Source: Trachythela sp. YZ-2020
Taxonomy: Eukaryota > Cnidaria > Anthozoa > Malacalcyonacea > Clavulariidae
NCBI GenBank assembly: GCA_016169945.1
Contig: JADLSH010000186.1
Span: 310,001-374,000, forward strand
Direction: 5' to 3'
DNA length: 64,000 bases
The stretch's first letter is position 1; each line of letters begins with the position of its first letter. Below, one piece after another: positions 11,338 to 23,211 of this stretch. The notes beneath the pieces were generated by a model. That model was not told the origin of the DNA and ran no database searches. It saw only the letters and a program-made list of their open reading frames with translations. The translations under genes and the position numbers were made by a program.

Positions 11338-12165
11338 CACTAGCCCATTGCTCTCTACCACAGAACTCGTCGCCACCTAATGGATTATTTCCTTGTGGTA
11401 TAAAGCAATGTAAAACATGTAAGTTTATAGATTCATATACTACAATTTCGCCGGCACCAAAATCTAAGTATAGTATTAAGCAGCATTTTACGTGCTCTTC
11501 CTCTCATCTCATCTACTGTATTTCATGCAGTAAATGTGGCATGCTCTACATTGGTGAAACTGGAATATGTTTGACAGGACAAGGTTTGGTGAGCATCGTC
11601 GTGATGTCAAACAACGATGCTAAACAACCTGTTGCCAGACATTTCAACACTGGCAATCAGAGTGTTTCAGATATGAAAATTCGAGCTCTGTGTCTCATTT
11701 CAGGCAGCATGATAGCCGTAAAAAAACAAGAAATACGTCTCATTTCCCAACTTGGCACCATTCATCCTCACGGCATCAGTTACCGCTTCTCTTATATTTA
11801 ACTCATATCTGTTTATGTCTGCCATTAGCGGATATCCTACATCTCACCTCATCTCAATAATAGTTCTGTAATTTCTCCTATTCATGTTTTTTCCCGCTTT
11901 TCTTTACATGCTAATATATTTTGTAATGTGATTTCCATATTTAGTTTATAGTTCGTTTTGATTAAATCCATAAGATTGGTTTATTTTTTATCACGCGATC
12001 GCTTTGGTATTCACTATAAAAGCACATGTTTTTCCCCGACCCACGCGACTAACTTCCAGACAAAGGGCCTTCGCTCGAAACATCGAAGTTCTTATTGTAT
12101 TTTTCAGGTAGATTGGTCCAACAGAACCGCAGTATTTCGTAAAGACACTACCTACACTGGCACCA
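11338..12165 (+). mobile_element. Penelope-like element with GIY-YIG endonuclease, 3' part (plus copy)
   Basis: Coding continues to 11801. It shows the linker block CKTCKFIDS, the GIY-YIG motif region (YCISCSKCGMLYIGETG, about 11508-11562) and the C-terminal VARHFNTGN...LISQLGTIHPHGI. Penelope-like elements encode a reverse transcriptase fused to this nuclease, which nicks target DNA for reverse transcription. The reverse transcriptase is absent, so the copy is 5'-truncated. The tail contains GGGCCTTCGCTCGAAACAT (12068-12086), a degraded relative of the hammerhead-like segment found in such elements, then CCAACAGAACCGCAGTATT. Confidence 0.85.
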
Positions 12166-12723
12166 CACGTTCGGGATATTATTGTACTGTTTTCTGTCAT
12201 CGTGTTCATCAGTGAACTGAAAAAGATCTATCAGCAGTTGCTGCATTCATCCGCGCCAACAAGTATATTTGCAACAGACAAACGATATTCGGTAGGGAAA
12301 ATGTACCAGTTTGGCAACGCGGTATCCATCGATGTCACCCAATTAACATCTGGCAAAAATGATTAATTTTACTATAGGAAGGAATTTCAACTCTGCGGTT
12401 ACTTGATGTCATCGTTAATATCGTACGACTTCCTGTTAGCAGCATTAAAGATAGCATTTTCAAGATGTTAGAGAAGTTATTTCACCAAATCCCCTGCTCA
12501 GTTCTCAGCAAGGCGTGGTGTTGCACTGGATCACCTTGGTGCACGAGACACCTTCTCCGGACGTAGTAGAATTGGCTTTTCTACCATGCTGAGTGTATCT
12601 GCCTTGTCTCGGATTTGACGAAAAGAGAAATCGTAATGATTTATCTGAAGCTGCGAATTATCCTTGAAAGCATTTACTCCGGTCATCAAGGTCTATGTAA
12701 GGATTCCTTTGACTTGCATTGTA
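12166..12723. other. No gene recognised
   Basis: May include a little more Penelope-like sequence directly after the tail. No coding block or repeat boundary could be supported. Confidence 0.35.
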
Positions 12724-12739
12724 CACACGTAAAAACGCA

Positions 12740-13030
12740 CAAGTTGTAACAAACCTGCAGCAGACTTGTAGCAAGTCTACATCAACATCTTGTCAACAGG
12801 ATGTGTTAAGTTCGCACTACTTGTCCCATAATGTTGAAACAGCCTTGTAACAACTTGTTCCCGTTCTTGCAGCAAGGTGGTTGTGACAGATCCGTAGCAA
12901 GGTTGTTGCCAACAAGGTTGTAGCAAGCTTGTCAACAACTTGGTACAAGTTTGTTGATACGAAGCTGTAGCAAGCTTGTCGAAATCAATCCGTAACAAGC
13001 TCGATTCAACAAGTTTGTAACAAACATGGC
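12740..13030. repeat. Left subterminal TTGTARCAAG array
   Basis: At least ten imperfect copies such as GTAGCAAGCTTGTC, CTTGTAACAACTTGTT and AACAAGGTTGTAGCAAGC. A 73-codon minus frame here is a repeat artefact. Confidence 0.8.
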
Positions 13031-13049
13031 GACTCGTGTAAACCCACGC

Positions 13050-15740
13050 GTAAGCCCGCGAATATTATCAAGAAAACACGCGTGTGATTTTCACTTCGCG
13101 TGTTTTCCGGGGGGGATGCGATAAAAAAACAGGTAACACAAACTTTGCTTAAAATTTCATATTATTTTGAAAGAAGAGAAGAAAGATTAGTAAATACATA
13201 AACTACAGATTTAAATACAAAGGTAAAACTATCATTTACCTATTAAAGTGGGGTTTTTCAGAGTATTCTATTTCAATATCTTGTTTTGATGGAGTTGACA
13301 AACTGACAGTGCAACCTTTGTCCTTGCCTTGTTTTATACAGGCTAACAGGCATTCAAAAATGAAATAATGTACAATAGATTGTGTTCTGATGGCACAATT
13401 ACATTATGTTCTGATGGCATAATTAGTCTCTCTTTTGTCTTCATTAATACAAATCAAGGGACAAGGGTTGCATGTCAATGTCAATATATATGTCATTGTT
13501 ACCAGCATTATTACAGTCAAATCAGGACATTGGTTGTGAATTTCAATATGCAATTTGTTCATGTCGGTTGCGAATTGCACAGAGCAATCTCCAAATCAAT
13601 ATTGTGTGTGACAACAGAACACCGGATTTGACTGTAATTATAATAAAGGGTTTTATACTTTTGTAAGATTCAGCTGCCATGGGGTTTTTGAAACTACTGT
13701 TCCTAAAAAGACTCAAAACACTCAGGCGGTCGTGCAGTAGCATTGGAATGGCCTTTTCTCTGAACATTGGCATATTTTGAACTTTTCAGACTTTATAATT
13801 ATATTGCAGTTCCAACACAAACCCCACAGCAGCATTTTTAGGAAACATTAATGCAATCTTTCTTAATTGTGATTTAGGTATAAATCCAAGATGGAAATAA
13901 TCTGTAGGAAGAATTTGGTTACAATTAAAGATATTATGCACCAGTCAATTTACATCCCCCACCTCCTCCTGACTGCACATAGGCTTTCCCCAGCTTCAAA
14001 AATCCAGTCTGGCCTGCCTTTCTGTGCCCTCGGGTGGGCAAGGCTTACATTGACTGGTGTGCAAAGAGATAATCATGCAACTAGAACTTGAAGTTGCTTG
14101 TTTTAGAACAAAACTTAAACACTCAGACATTTAAATGCTTTTGATATAATAGTAGTTGTATGTCTATTTTTATGTCAGATTCAGGGCTTCTGTTCAATTA
14201 TTATAATTATATAATTATTGGAATCAAAAGACTGCCCATATCCTATAGACCTATACACCCCTCAATTATGGTTTACGTGGGGAATAATAATAGGATTATT
14301 AGGATATGGATATATGTTGTACTACATGTATATGAATAGTATTTAAGAGTAGAACAGTGTTAAAATTTAATTTAATGAAAATAAACTGGCCAATCCCTGT
14401 ATATTTCAATTACTTGTCTGTGTCAATCTTCTGTCTGTAATAGTTCGGTCACTTCATTTACTAAACATTTTCCTTTCCTTTCTGAGGATGGTTGCACTCC
14501 TTCCATGAAGAACCACAAATTTCTTTATTTGATGATATTCTTGCGGATCTGCCATTGATAATTTCCCTCCAGATACCATGTTAATTAAAGCCACTGTACC
14601 TATAAAATTATACCCAGTTAGTATCATTCATAAATTTGACTGTTCCATTGTTTATAGGCCCCACATATCAGTTTCTTATTCTTCTCGAAATTCTGTATAT
14701 TGTAATAATAAACCTGTTATACCTGACCCACCTGGCTATTCATGGCAGCAGTATTCCAGGCAAAATCAAGTAGAGCCCTTCTTGAGTTTAGACCCCCTCT
14801 TTTTAAGTTATGCCTATTTTTGGCTACTGTTTGGAAATTTAATATGATGTCATACAGCCCCCAGGTTCTGCATGTGCCATGCCTTTCAATTGATTTATGG
14901 TCTGAAATGCCTTGACCATGACAATATATATTTATATTTATATGCAATGGCAGATCTCATACCCATATTAAATTTGCTTTTTTAAGTTTTTAATAATAAT
15001 AATAATATTAGACCAAAACGGCAAAAGACCATGACAATCAGTACTCAATTCACCCAGCAGCAAAAATATGATAGCTAATGTTTTATGCTAGAAGGGTTCA
15101 AATTCATATATTCATATACTAAAATATATATTTTGCAATTCAATACAAAATATTCAGTGATCATTGCATATAAAATGCCTGTCCAGAGTTTTATCTCTGA
15201 CAGGGACAGTTAAATTAGGCTGCTGAGTACAGAAGTTTGAGCTAAATTTATAAATAATGGTTATTGTTTACTGAATTAAGTCAGGGCCTGGGTAAATGCG
15301 AGAAATCAACGGTTTCAGTCTGCTTGTTACCACCAGAAGGCAATATATTGTATTCAAAGCCAAAGCAATAAAGCATATTACCATACAAAGATTACAAGCA
15401 TAAATACTGAACTGTACATAATATTTGGGTGTTAGAAAACAAAAAAACGTAATATTTAAGCGATAATTTTACAAAATCTACTCAAGCGCACTAACTTAGC
15501 TATAAAATATAACACTTACCAGCTATTTTTTTGATATTTTTCTCTTCAAACTTCAAAAATAAAGAAAATTTAAACCATATGATTTTGCCGTTGAAACCAC
15601 AGAAACTTGAAGTCTTGAAAGTCAGCTTTTCTTGCTTTCGCCATAACTTTCATTCTGCATAACAACGCTTAGCAACCACCAATAAAATACGGTTTTGCCA
15701 AATTCAAATTGGTGCTGCTGTTGTATGAAAATTCTTGTCG
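13050..15740. other. Element interior without supported genes
   Basis: AT-rich sequence between the two subterminal arrays. Frames up to 89 codons have no recognisable product. No RNA gene was seen. Confidence 0.4.
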
Positions 15741-15744
15741 TTAA

Positions 15745-16060
15745 CAATGCCGTAACAAGTTGTTCGCAACTCTTGGTACATACAGTCTTGCTACAAGCTT
15801 GTTGAAACGGACTTGTTACAACTTCACGACCACATCAACTTGTCAACAAGTTGTTCTAACAAGCATGATATGGCTTGTTTCAACAAGCTTGATTCAAGTT
15901 GTTCCAACAACTTGCTACAAGTCTGCAAACCAACAAGTTGTAGCAAGCTTGATGACACAAGTTTGCTATAGCTTGATAAAATGACAAGCTTGTTACAACT
16001 TGTCAACAAGCTTGCTACAAGCTTGTTAAGCCAACAACTTGTCAACAAGATGTGAGATTT
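15745..16060. repeat. Right subterminal array, inverted relative to the left one
   Basis: Dense copies of CTTGCTACAAGCTTGTT, CAACAAGTTGTAGCAAGCTT and ACTTGTCAACAAG. It mirrors the left array, supporting one bounded element. The two 74-codon frames in opposite orientation here are by-products. Confidence 0.8.
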
Positions 16061-18144
16061 TTACGTGTGTAGTTGCAAGTTGTTCACAGACACTGAAAAT
16101 GTTCATTGCAAATTTGTCATCGCCGCAAGGCCTGTGGTTCCACGATCACGTGCGCTTTCTATAATACTTACTAACATAGAAAATAAAGAACGGTAATTGT
16201 TCAACACTGCTCAGAATGCATTCTTACAGTCCATCGATTGGGCAAAGGAGATGAATTATGGAATTAAGAATTTCTTAGCCTCGCGACATGTGCAACGAAC
16301 TTGAAGAAAATTATGCAACAGTTGACGGCCTAATAATTGTCAAACGCATAAACAGCGTTTATTTTAAATTACTATTCTAGTATGAGATCAAAAGCAACTT
16401 ACTATACACGCTTGTCAAAAATGCACGCCAAAGCGCCAATATGCGATATCTAATGTCCAGTGGTTATTCGAGTGAAATTATCCAAAATCTGTTGGTTACA
16501 TAAAGTACTCGGTGATATTCATTCAAAATGGAGGCTGAAAAAGGACTGAGTAATTCACAAGGAACGAAACAATCAACAAAGTTTTGAATCAAGATTGGAA
16601 AAGACGAAAATGAGGGGAGAAATAATCAGCTCTGGTCTGAATGTGTCGGTGCCACCATACGGGCACTATTATACCAATTCAGTGCGATACAGTCTACTCT
16701 CGATTCTTCACTAATCTTTAAACAGAAACAAAGGTTAATGGCAACTATACAGGCGAAGAAGTACTCACAAATTTCAATGAACGTATCTGTCAGATGTGAA
16801 GGATTATATCCTTTGGTACATTTAATTATTCACTTCAAACATTCTATTCTATCTTTATTTTTTACCTATACTTATAGGATTCCTCTTTATATATATACAT
16901 AACTACGTGTAGTATTTTATAGATAGTAAATTTTGTTTACAAATGTGTACCTATTATGCAGATTTTCAGTGCATATATATTTAAAAACATGGTTTTAGGT
17001 CCTATGAATTTTCAAACTTAATAACATGTATATACGTTCTTGCAGACAAATGTTAATGAAATTTGTAAACAAAATTTACCTATATTTATGCCACCACTGA
17101 GCTGATCGTTGCACCAAACTTATCTAAGAGGCTGTTTATCTGGGGCCAGCTGAGTACCAGGACTGGTCCTGGCTAGGCGAGATCATTTCTTGACTCACCG
17201 GGTATCATGCTTAAACTGGGTTGGTACTGTATTTGTCATGTAAACATAGGTGAAATTGTTTCGGCAATGTGAGCTAGCCCGGATATGGCAGGTGATTGGT
17301 CTCCATATAAACAGGCGCCAATCTGTTCCGCTTGGTTCAAAGCCTGTTAATTTTCTCTGAATAGAGCAAATCAGGCAATAAGCCACTTCCAGGCAATATG
17401 CTAAATTGCTTACTGTGTAAAACTGAGATCATATTATACCCACTTTACACAGTAAACCATTTTGAGTAGACAATACAAACAACTGGGTTTTATACATGAT
17501 TTTATTTCTCAGAAGTGCCATCTACAAATTATGGTGTTTAACATACTGTACTGAAACTAATGTACTTAAAAATTGGGATGAAATGTACATACAAATACTA
17601 ATACAATATGCTGTAAAATTTAAAGTATTTTGTAAAATATAATATTCAAGGTTGTTGTCAAATGCAGTGTTTTTTGCTAAGATTGTTCAATTGGCTCACT
17701 CTATAATTTAACCCATTAGACAGAGTAACAAGAGTTAACAAGAAATATTGGATGTACAGTATCATAGTTATTGCTCAAAATCCCATCCCTTCACAAGTTT
17801 TTATCCTCTGGAATATTTTAAGACAGAGTATAATAACCGAAAGTGTGGTGCATTGCAGCTTAACCGTTTAACAAGACATATATGTCATGTAGTTTTGTTA
17901 AGCCATTAGAGTGCAAGACCCTTCCCAATTGAGAAGTAAGAGTAAAATAACAAAGTGAGGCAGACTGCAGCTTAATTGGAGAACAAGGCGCATTGGCATG
18001 TAGTTGTTCAATGAACGCATAGACAGAGTATAATATCAAAGTTGGGCGCATTGCGGTAAAGATCTGGGACTACCCAAACCTCGTGGAACAAGTATGGATA
18101 AAGACTGTTTTTGCCAGCTGGTGTTGTAATGTGATGATGAATCT

Positions 18145-18172
18145 AAAGAAAGAAAGAAAGAAAGAAAGAAAG
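18145..18172. repeat. (GAAA)n microsatellite
   Basis: Seven or so perfect GAAA units. It is inside the stretch that copy 2 lacks. Confidence 0.9.
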
Positions 18173-18259
18173 CATAGAATTAGTGCAATCTATTGAAAGC
18201 TTAACGCATTAATCTCAAACACTTTCCCCTTGACGAGTAAAATCAACTAAGGTTCCTAA

Positions 18260-18680
18260 GGGGCTGTTTATATGAAAGCCGGGCTAGCTCGCTGACCGAG
18301 CCAGCCCGGTAAGCAGGATAAATTTGCCTTCTGTTTATATGAGAAAATTTCATCCCGACAAGCGAGACGATTTTGTTGTTTTGACCTTTGACATTGTTTT
18401 GACAATTCTTAAAAATAGCTCGCAGACAAATTGGCGGCGGCATCTCTTTGAACTTTCATCCCGGCAACCGGGCTGGCCCGGTTAGCGAGTTATATGGGGA
18501 AATTTCCATCCCGGTAAGCGAGATCTCACCTTTATCAAGCGAGATCTCAGGAACCGGGCCAGCCCGCTTGTCCATATAAATGCACAGTAGTTTTTACCCT
18601 AAAATCAATTACACCGCGAGATCTCGCTAAGCGGGCTGGCCCGTTAAGCGAGTCAGCCCGGCTTCCATATAAACAGTCCC
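18260..18680. mobile_element. Harbinger/Tourist-like miniature element
   Basis: Ends GGGGCTGTTTATATG and inverted CATATAAACAGTCCC, flanked by TAA on both sides (18257-18259 and 18681-18683). A 3-bp TWA duplication and GGG-starting ends match PIF/Harbinger. The inside is rich in GGGCTGGCCCG and GAGATCTCGC palindromic blocks. In copy 2 only the right part survives (51441-51599) after a 435-bp deletion equal to 18087-18521 of copy 1. Confidence 0.75.
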
Positions 18681-19869
18681 TAAGACAGAGTAAAATTACA
18701 AAGTGCTTGTTTTAGGGCTCAATGTAGCTTAATGGGTTAACAAGCTAGAGATATGGGCATATAGTCTGGATAACCCATTAACGCCCAACACTTTCCCCTT
18801 GACGAGTAAAACTGGCTGGCGTTAGAGAGTGTAAAATGAGAAAGTGGGTGCTTTAGAGCACATTGTGGATTTATGTGTTAATAAGAAAGGGACGAGCATG
18901 AATCCAGGTCTCAACACTACCAGAAATTACACTCTAGTGTTTTGTAATGGTAAATCTGTTCTGCCTCAACCTGCCTAGTAATCGGTCATCTACTAAATAA
19001 CCTCCAAGCTCCCTCACTAATTAGTCTGGTCAAATGCAACATACCTGCCATATTTTTCAATAATTTTGTCCTCATGCACATCAAATATTATTGACAATGT
19101 TCACTTCTCTGCGTATGGCCATATTACTGAAGTATATAGATACAATGCACTCTCAAATCACCCATGGAATAGGTTCTATTTACATTTGAGAGAAGCAAAA
19201 AAAGCAAGTATATATAAACTAGCCTACTTCACTGAATTTGGCGACGTTTGTTGATATATAGTTTACTTAACTAACAAACAAGTTATTTTACCTTTTCATC
19301 TAGTTTTTAAAGCAATAATTTCTTCGCCCGAGCCTGCTTTTTCATCTCCTCGATAGCTTTCCAATTCATTCTTTGGAGCTTCATATATTCGGCGACATTG
19401 AAAAGTTCATATTGATGTCCCCGTGCAAACGGCATTTTTTCGCCGTGGTTTAACGAAAATCCAAAAACAAAAACGATAGGGTTTTAAGTTGACAATATGA
19501 CTTCACAAAAATCGAAAAAGTTTAACAATCGGATCAACAATAAAAAACTTAAAGCAAACAGCGTAACCATGGGCGACATTCGCCCGCACGCCTTGCAAGA
19601 AGACTCCTTCACAAACAAAGCAAACAGCGTAACCATGGCAACTTTGATATCGAAATTATCCTTGAAAATCCCTCTTTCAACCCCAATAGGTTTCGTATTA
19701 CCTTGAATAACTTTAATTGTTCAAGGGCCAAAATAAATTGTGCAATTTTCGAAGTGAAATCAGTCACCAGTCTTTCGATATTTTGCGCACGGAATTGCAG
19801 AAAATTTGTCACACTTTTGATTGGCGCTTTGGCGTGCATTTTTGCCAAGCGTGAAAATTCACCTATAAT

Positions 19870-20480
19870 AAGGCATTCATTCTACCTCATCTTGAGTACC
19901 GTAGTCCATTTTTACTAGGAGTTGGCAAGGCTCAACGCAATCGAATGGAAGACGCCAACTACCATATTTTAATATCGCTCTTGGGATTTTGCAAGTCTGT
20001 GCCATATGAAGAAGTACTACAAATAGCCAAAATCTCGAGTCTGGAACAACGAAGTATTGGTCAATCCTTAGTACTACTGTATAAATGCCTTTATGTGGCT
20101 GGACCTCAATATATTAAAGACTTATTTAAATTTTAAAAATCCGTTTATAATCTAGGGGGAAAGGATGCACCCTTATATTGCCCAGATTTAACTTGCAGTG
20201 GAAAATAAGTCCTTTTCCTATAAAGTCACTGGGTACTGGAACATGCTACTTTTAACGTTAGAAGCTCTGAAACATTAGAGAATTTAGAAACAAGATTGAC
20301 ATGATTACTTTCTAGCTATAACTAACTTTAAGATCATAATATTTTCCCTGGGTTTTCTAAATACATCTTATGATAATATAGTTCCCTAATAGTATTTATG
20401 CACGCTCGTATTGTAAACGAGCTTATAGCTTTTCGACGAGTGGTGGGTAAATAAATTATCATTAATCATTCATTCAGATA
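19870..20480 (+). pseudogene. LINE (CR1/L2-like) reverse transcriptase C-terminus and 3' tail
   Basis: Plus-strand translation gives FILPHLEYRSPFLLGVGKA and RMEDANYHIL, then LLYKCLYVAGPQYIKDLF, a typical end of a non-LTR reverse transcriptase ORF after the palm domain. Several in-frame stops follow DLFKF. The 3' end is AT-rich and finishes near ATTAATCATTCATTC. The fragment starts right at the edge of the CACTA-like copy 1, so the latter may have inserted in this LINE, but no LINE coding was recognised on the left flank. Confidence 0.75.
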
Positions 20481-21992
20481 ACTTCCTTCATTTATTGTCA
20501 TTTTATTTATTTTCTTTAATAATTTATATGTACTATTTTTACGGTATCATGTAAATATACTGATTCAGATTGTGTTTCAATTATGGCATGTAGCTAATAT
20601 TCAATATATGCATATCAAAGTATTCAATTTCCAATCCTCCATTTATGCATAATTTGTCTTTTGTGTGAAGTAAATAAGGAACAGGCAATGAAGGGATTAT
20701 TTTTTGTATTGTGAAGCGTGCAACCGTATGAAAACTGATTCTTCTTCGAGCAACTCTTTGCCGAGTTTTATTCTGGCTATATTTAGAACAGGAATGGGTA
20801 TTTTATCAGTACTCTTATATGTAATTTTATAGTATAGATCTTCTAATCTCAGTTACATGTTATGAACTTCAACTTTAATTTTATCCCGACGCAGAACGAG
20901 ACATTTTGACGCGAAATCGATACCACGGACTGGCTTATTTACTGCAGAGATTGAGCCTGTACCAATATTTCGAGCGTGGTTTGAGTTTCCGCGAGCTAAG
21001 CTCGATACGCGAAGTACGAAAAATTGTCGATTGGGGTAGATTCGGTTTGCTTAGCGAGTAATAAGTCGCGTTTAGCTCATCGCTCGACATTTTTGAAAAC
21101 GTTGGTTAGGTTTATCCGGGACGGGAACTGTCAGATCCATCACGCCATGTAGGCTTACCATCCATGCACATATATTACTTCCATCATAATATCGATGTCT
21201 CAAACCTTGTCTTTTACTGTCTTAATTATCACTGTGGTTATTCTTCACCTGTAAAGTACCTTCGTTGAAGGGATTTTGTAGATGGAAATTTCGAGCGAAA
21301 ATTATATACATGCATGTTTTGAGACCTAACCTGGAGCAATTGCAAAAAATGCAACTATATGTCCTCTGCCAAGGTTTGAACTTGCGACCTGATATTCCGG
21401 TACAGCGTTGAGCTACACAGTCGAGTTATCAAGAGCTAACCACAAGTTCATGTATATACGGCATACCAGAATGATGCAAGTGTCGTCACCATTATGCAGT
21501 ACATTCCCGTAGTCGTGAAGTAAGTGAATGCAAAGTGTATGAAGCACAAAGTCTAGTTGATATGGCTGGCTATTGAACTGTGCGGCCATTAAATTCAGTA
21601 CTACAATACCGGCCAAAGGCCATCCAAACATTACAATATTTTCGAACGTGACATGCATTCGCATTAACTTTATATCTATCTTGGTGTCTTACCCCAACTC
21701 CTCCTTCTCAATGTTTGGGGTGAGTGGGGTTTTTATTTTTAACAGTAAATGTCTACACTAGCTGAATGCATTTGAGTTTAAATGTCTGGATGATTTTTGT
21801 TTCAACTCTCTACCAACTAAGCTACACGTTCAAACCGCAGAGTTGGTTTGAGATACACAATACTCTACACCTCTCTTCGTAATATTGATCCTGGAACTTA
21901 ATCAATATTCTTGATCAATATCATCATCTTACAGTTAGCAAAACAAAACAATATGATTGGCTAATTTCATCATGAATTATTGATGAATTTAA
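20481..21992. other. No gene recognised
   Basis: AT-rich with one GC-richer stretch near 20930-21110 holding short inverted motifs (GCGAGCTAAGCTCG). Frames at 21413-21761 overlap on both strands and show no domain. Confidence 0.4.
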
Positions 21993-23207
21993 GGCGGCTC
22001 CCTGCACTTAATATTAAAACAATGGGTGAAAATGGGCTGTCCCTATTGCAACACATATGTTCATGTTTGTGAAATATAATATATATAACTGTTAAATAAT
22101 ATAACTGTTTTGTGTCCAACCAATGGGTTCTAAATATACAATACCCGCGTTGCTATTGCAACAACAGCGTATGAACTATAGTGTCATATCGTATAAATGG
22201 GACAAAAAATAAAATTACTTGAATTTCCTTCGGTGACATTATATAAAAAAATTAAGGTAGGTTGCAGGATAGGTTTTTTAGATATTTCCAAATTTCTGTT
22301 CTGAGAAAACTGTTTTGTAAGTTTTTCTAAAATTTGTATATATTAAAAAAGGCGACTTGTAGGTTCACTACATATAAATTTAAAAATATTCACCGAAGGA
22401 AATTAAAACTAAAGTCATTAAGCCAAGCCCAAAACCTGCGCGGCCAAATAGCATTTCATTTCGACAACATCGTAAACTGCGCATGACCGTGTCTTTCGCG
22501 TGATGGTCTCGCGCGCCCATCACTTCTTCCAGTCACTCGCTGACTGTAAAACAGGCTGGTTTTTTTTCGAAATGGTGTAAAATTGCGAGCAAAATTGTCT
22601 TCTTTTCGTTACCCTTGGCTTGCTGGACCCAAGATTATTTGTTGGTGGGGTTTTTCCTGATCTGGTTTGTCGGTGGTTTAAGCATCGAATTAATCCAACG
22701 TCTCTTCAATTTGTTTTTATTGTTGAAATCGGTATGAAAACTTTTGAAAACATTCAAAGAATTCCAAATTTTTATAAGACAACTCGTAAGTCGTAACTGT
22801 CTGTACTGTAGTTGTAGACAGTAGTTTTTAAACTTTTGATTGCTTTGAAGAAATATATTACTTTGACAGTTCTAGACTGCCAAGAGGAGAGTTTAAAATA
22901 TCATTTTAGAATTTTTAGTCTGCAACAAGTCGAAGATTTTGAACATTATAAAAAATAATACTAAACGTAAATACGTAAAAAAACATATTAAAAGAAAGCT
23001 TCGAGACGGGTTAACAACATACGTGCTCTTTGAATTTCAAAGATTTACGATTAAAATGAAAAAGTTGTGGTCTCTTCGCAAACTTTCTCCAAAATAACAT
23101 CCCGCGGCTTGTTTCAAAATTTTACCGGGTCACGCAGATTCCACGAAGATTCCACGCGCGAGACGCGAGGATGACATCTGACACGCTAGTAACTGTAGGT
23201 AGCCACC
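21993..23207. mobile_element. TTAA-flanked non-autonomous transposon, copy B
   Basis: Left end GGCGGCTCCCTGCA and right end (inverted) GGTGGCTACCTACAGTTA, each next to TTAA (21989-21992; 23208-23211). It is 1215 bp, nearly the same as the 1213-bp element at 34277. TTAA duplication is the hallmark of piggyBac and Kolobok types. No transposase. Confidence 0.7.
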
Positions 23208-23211
23208 TTAA

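Larger units (their letters stand above)
12724..16069. mobile_element. 3.3-kb TIR element with subterminal repeat arrays, TA duplication
   Basis: Ends are CACACGTAAAAA and its inverted copy, flanked by TA on each side. The first and last roughly 300 bp are packed with variants of TTGTAGCAAG and TTGTCAACAAG in both orientations, as in transposons whose transposase binds subterminal sites. The 2.7 kb between the arrays has no supported ORF, so the copy would be non-autonomous. Superfamily is not assigned: the 2-bp TA is weak evidence on its own. Confidence 0.65.
17850..18880. repeat. Dispersed ~150-bp satellite-like units (AACAAAGTG / CCCCTTGACGAGTAAAA)
   Basis: Repeated blocks: a run like TTAATGGGTTAACAAG, then CATTA...CACTTTCCCCTTGACGAGTAAAA, then AGACAGAGTAAAAT-ACAAAGT. 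Several partial units occur inside copy 1, and also in copy 2 (about 51000-51800) and as nearly two units at 30068-30318. The Harbinger-like miniature element at 18260 sits among them. Confidence 0.65.
16407..19853. mobile_element. CACTA-like non-autonomous transposon, copy 1
   Basis: Ends are CACGCTTGTCAAAAATGCAC and the inverted copy finishing CCAAGCGTG; the terminal repeat runs about 32 bp (through AAAGCGCCAAT). The second copy at 47682 has a TGA target duplication, so CAC...GTG ends with 3-bp duplication fit the CACTA/EnSpm type. Here the flanks are ATA and AAA, so the duplication may have decayed. No transposase is present. This copy lacks most insertions of copy 2 and serves as its empty-site reference. 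Its right edge abuts a LINE 3' fragment. Confidence 0.75.

Noticed and set aside
15760..16048. Two 74-codon frames in opposite orientations
   Set aside because: Both arise from the bidirectional TTGTAGCAAG array and have no coding meaning.
20930..21110. Another palindromic repeat
   Set aside because: Only short scattered inverted motifs were seen; no extended arm pairing could be traced.
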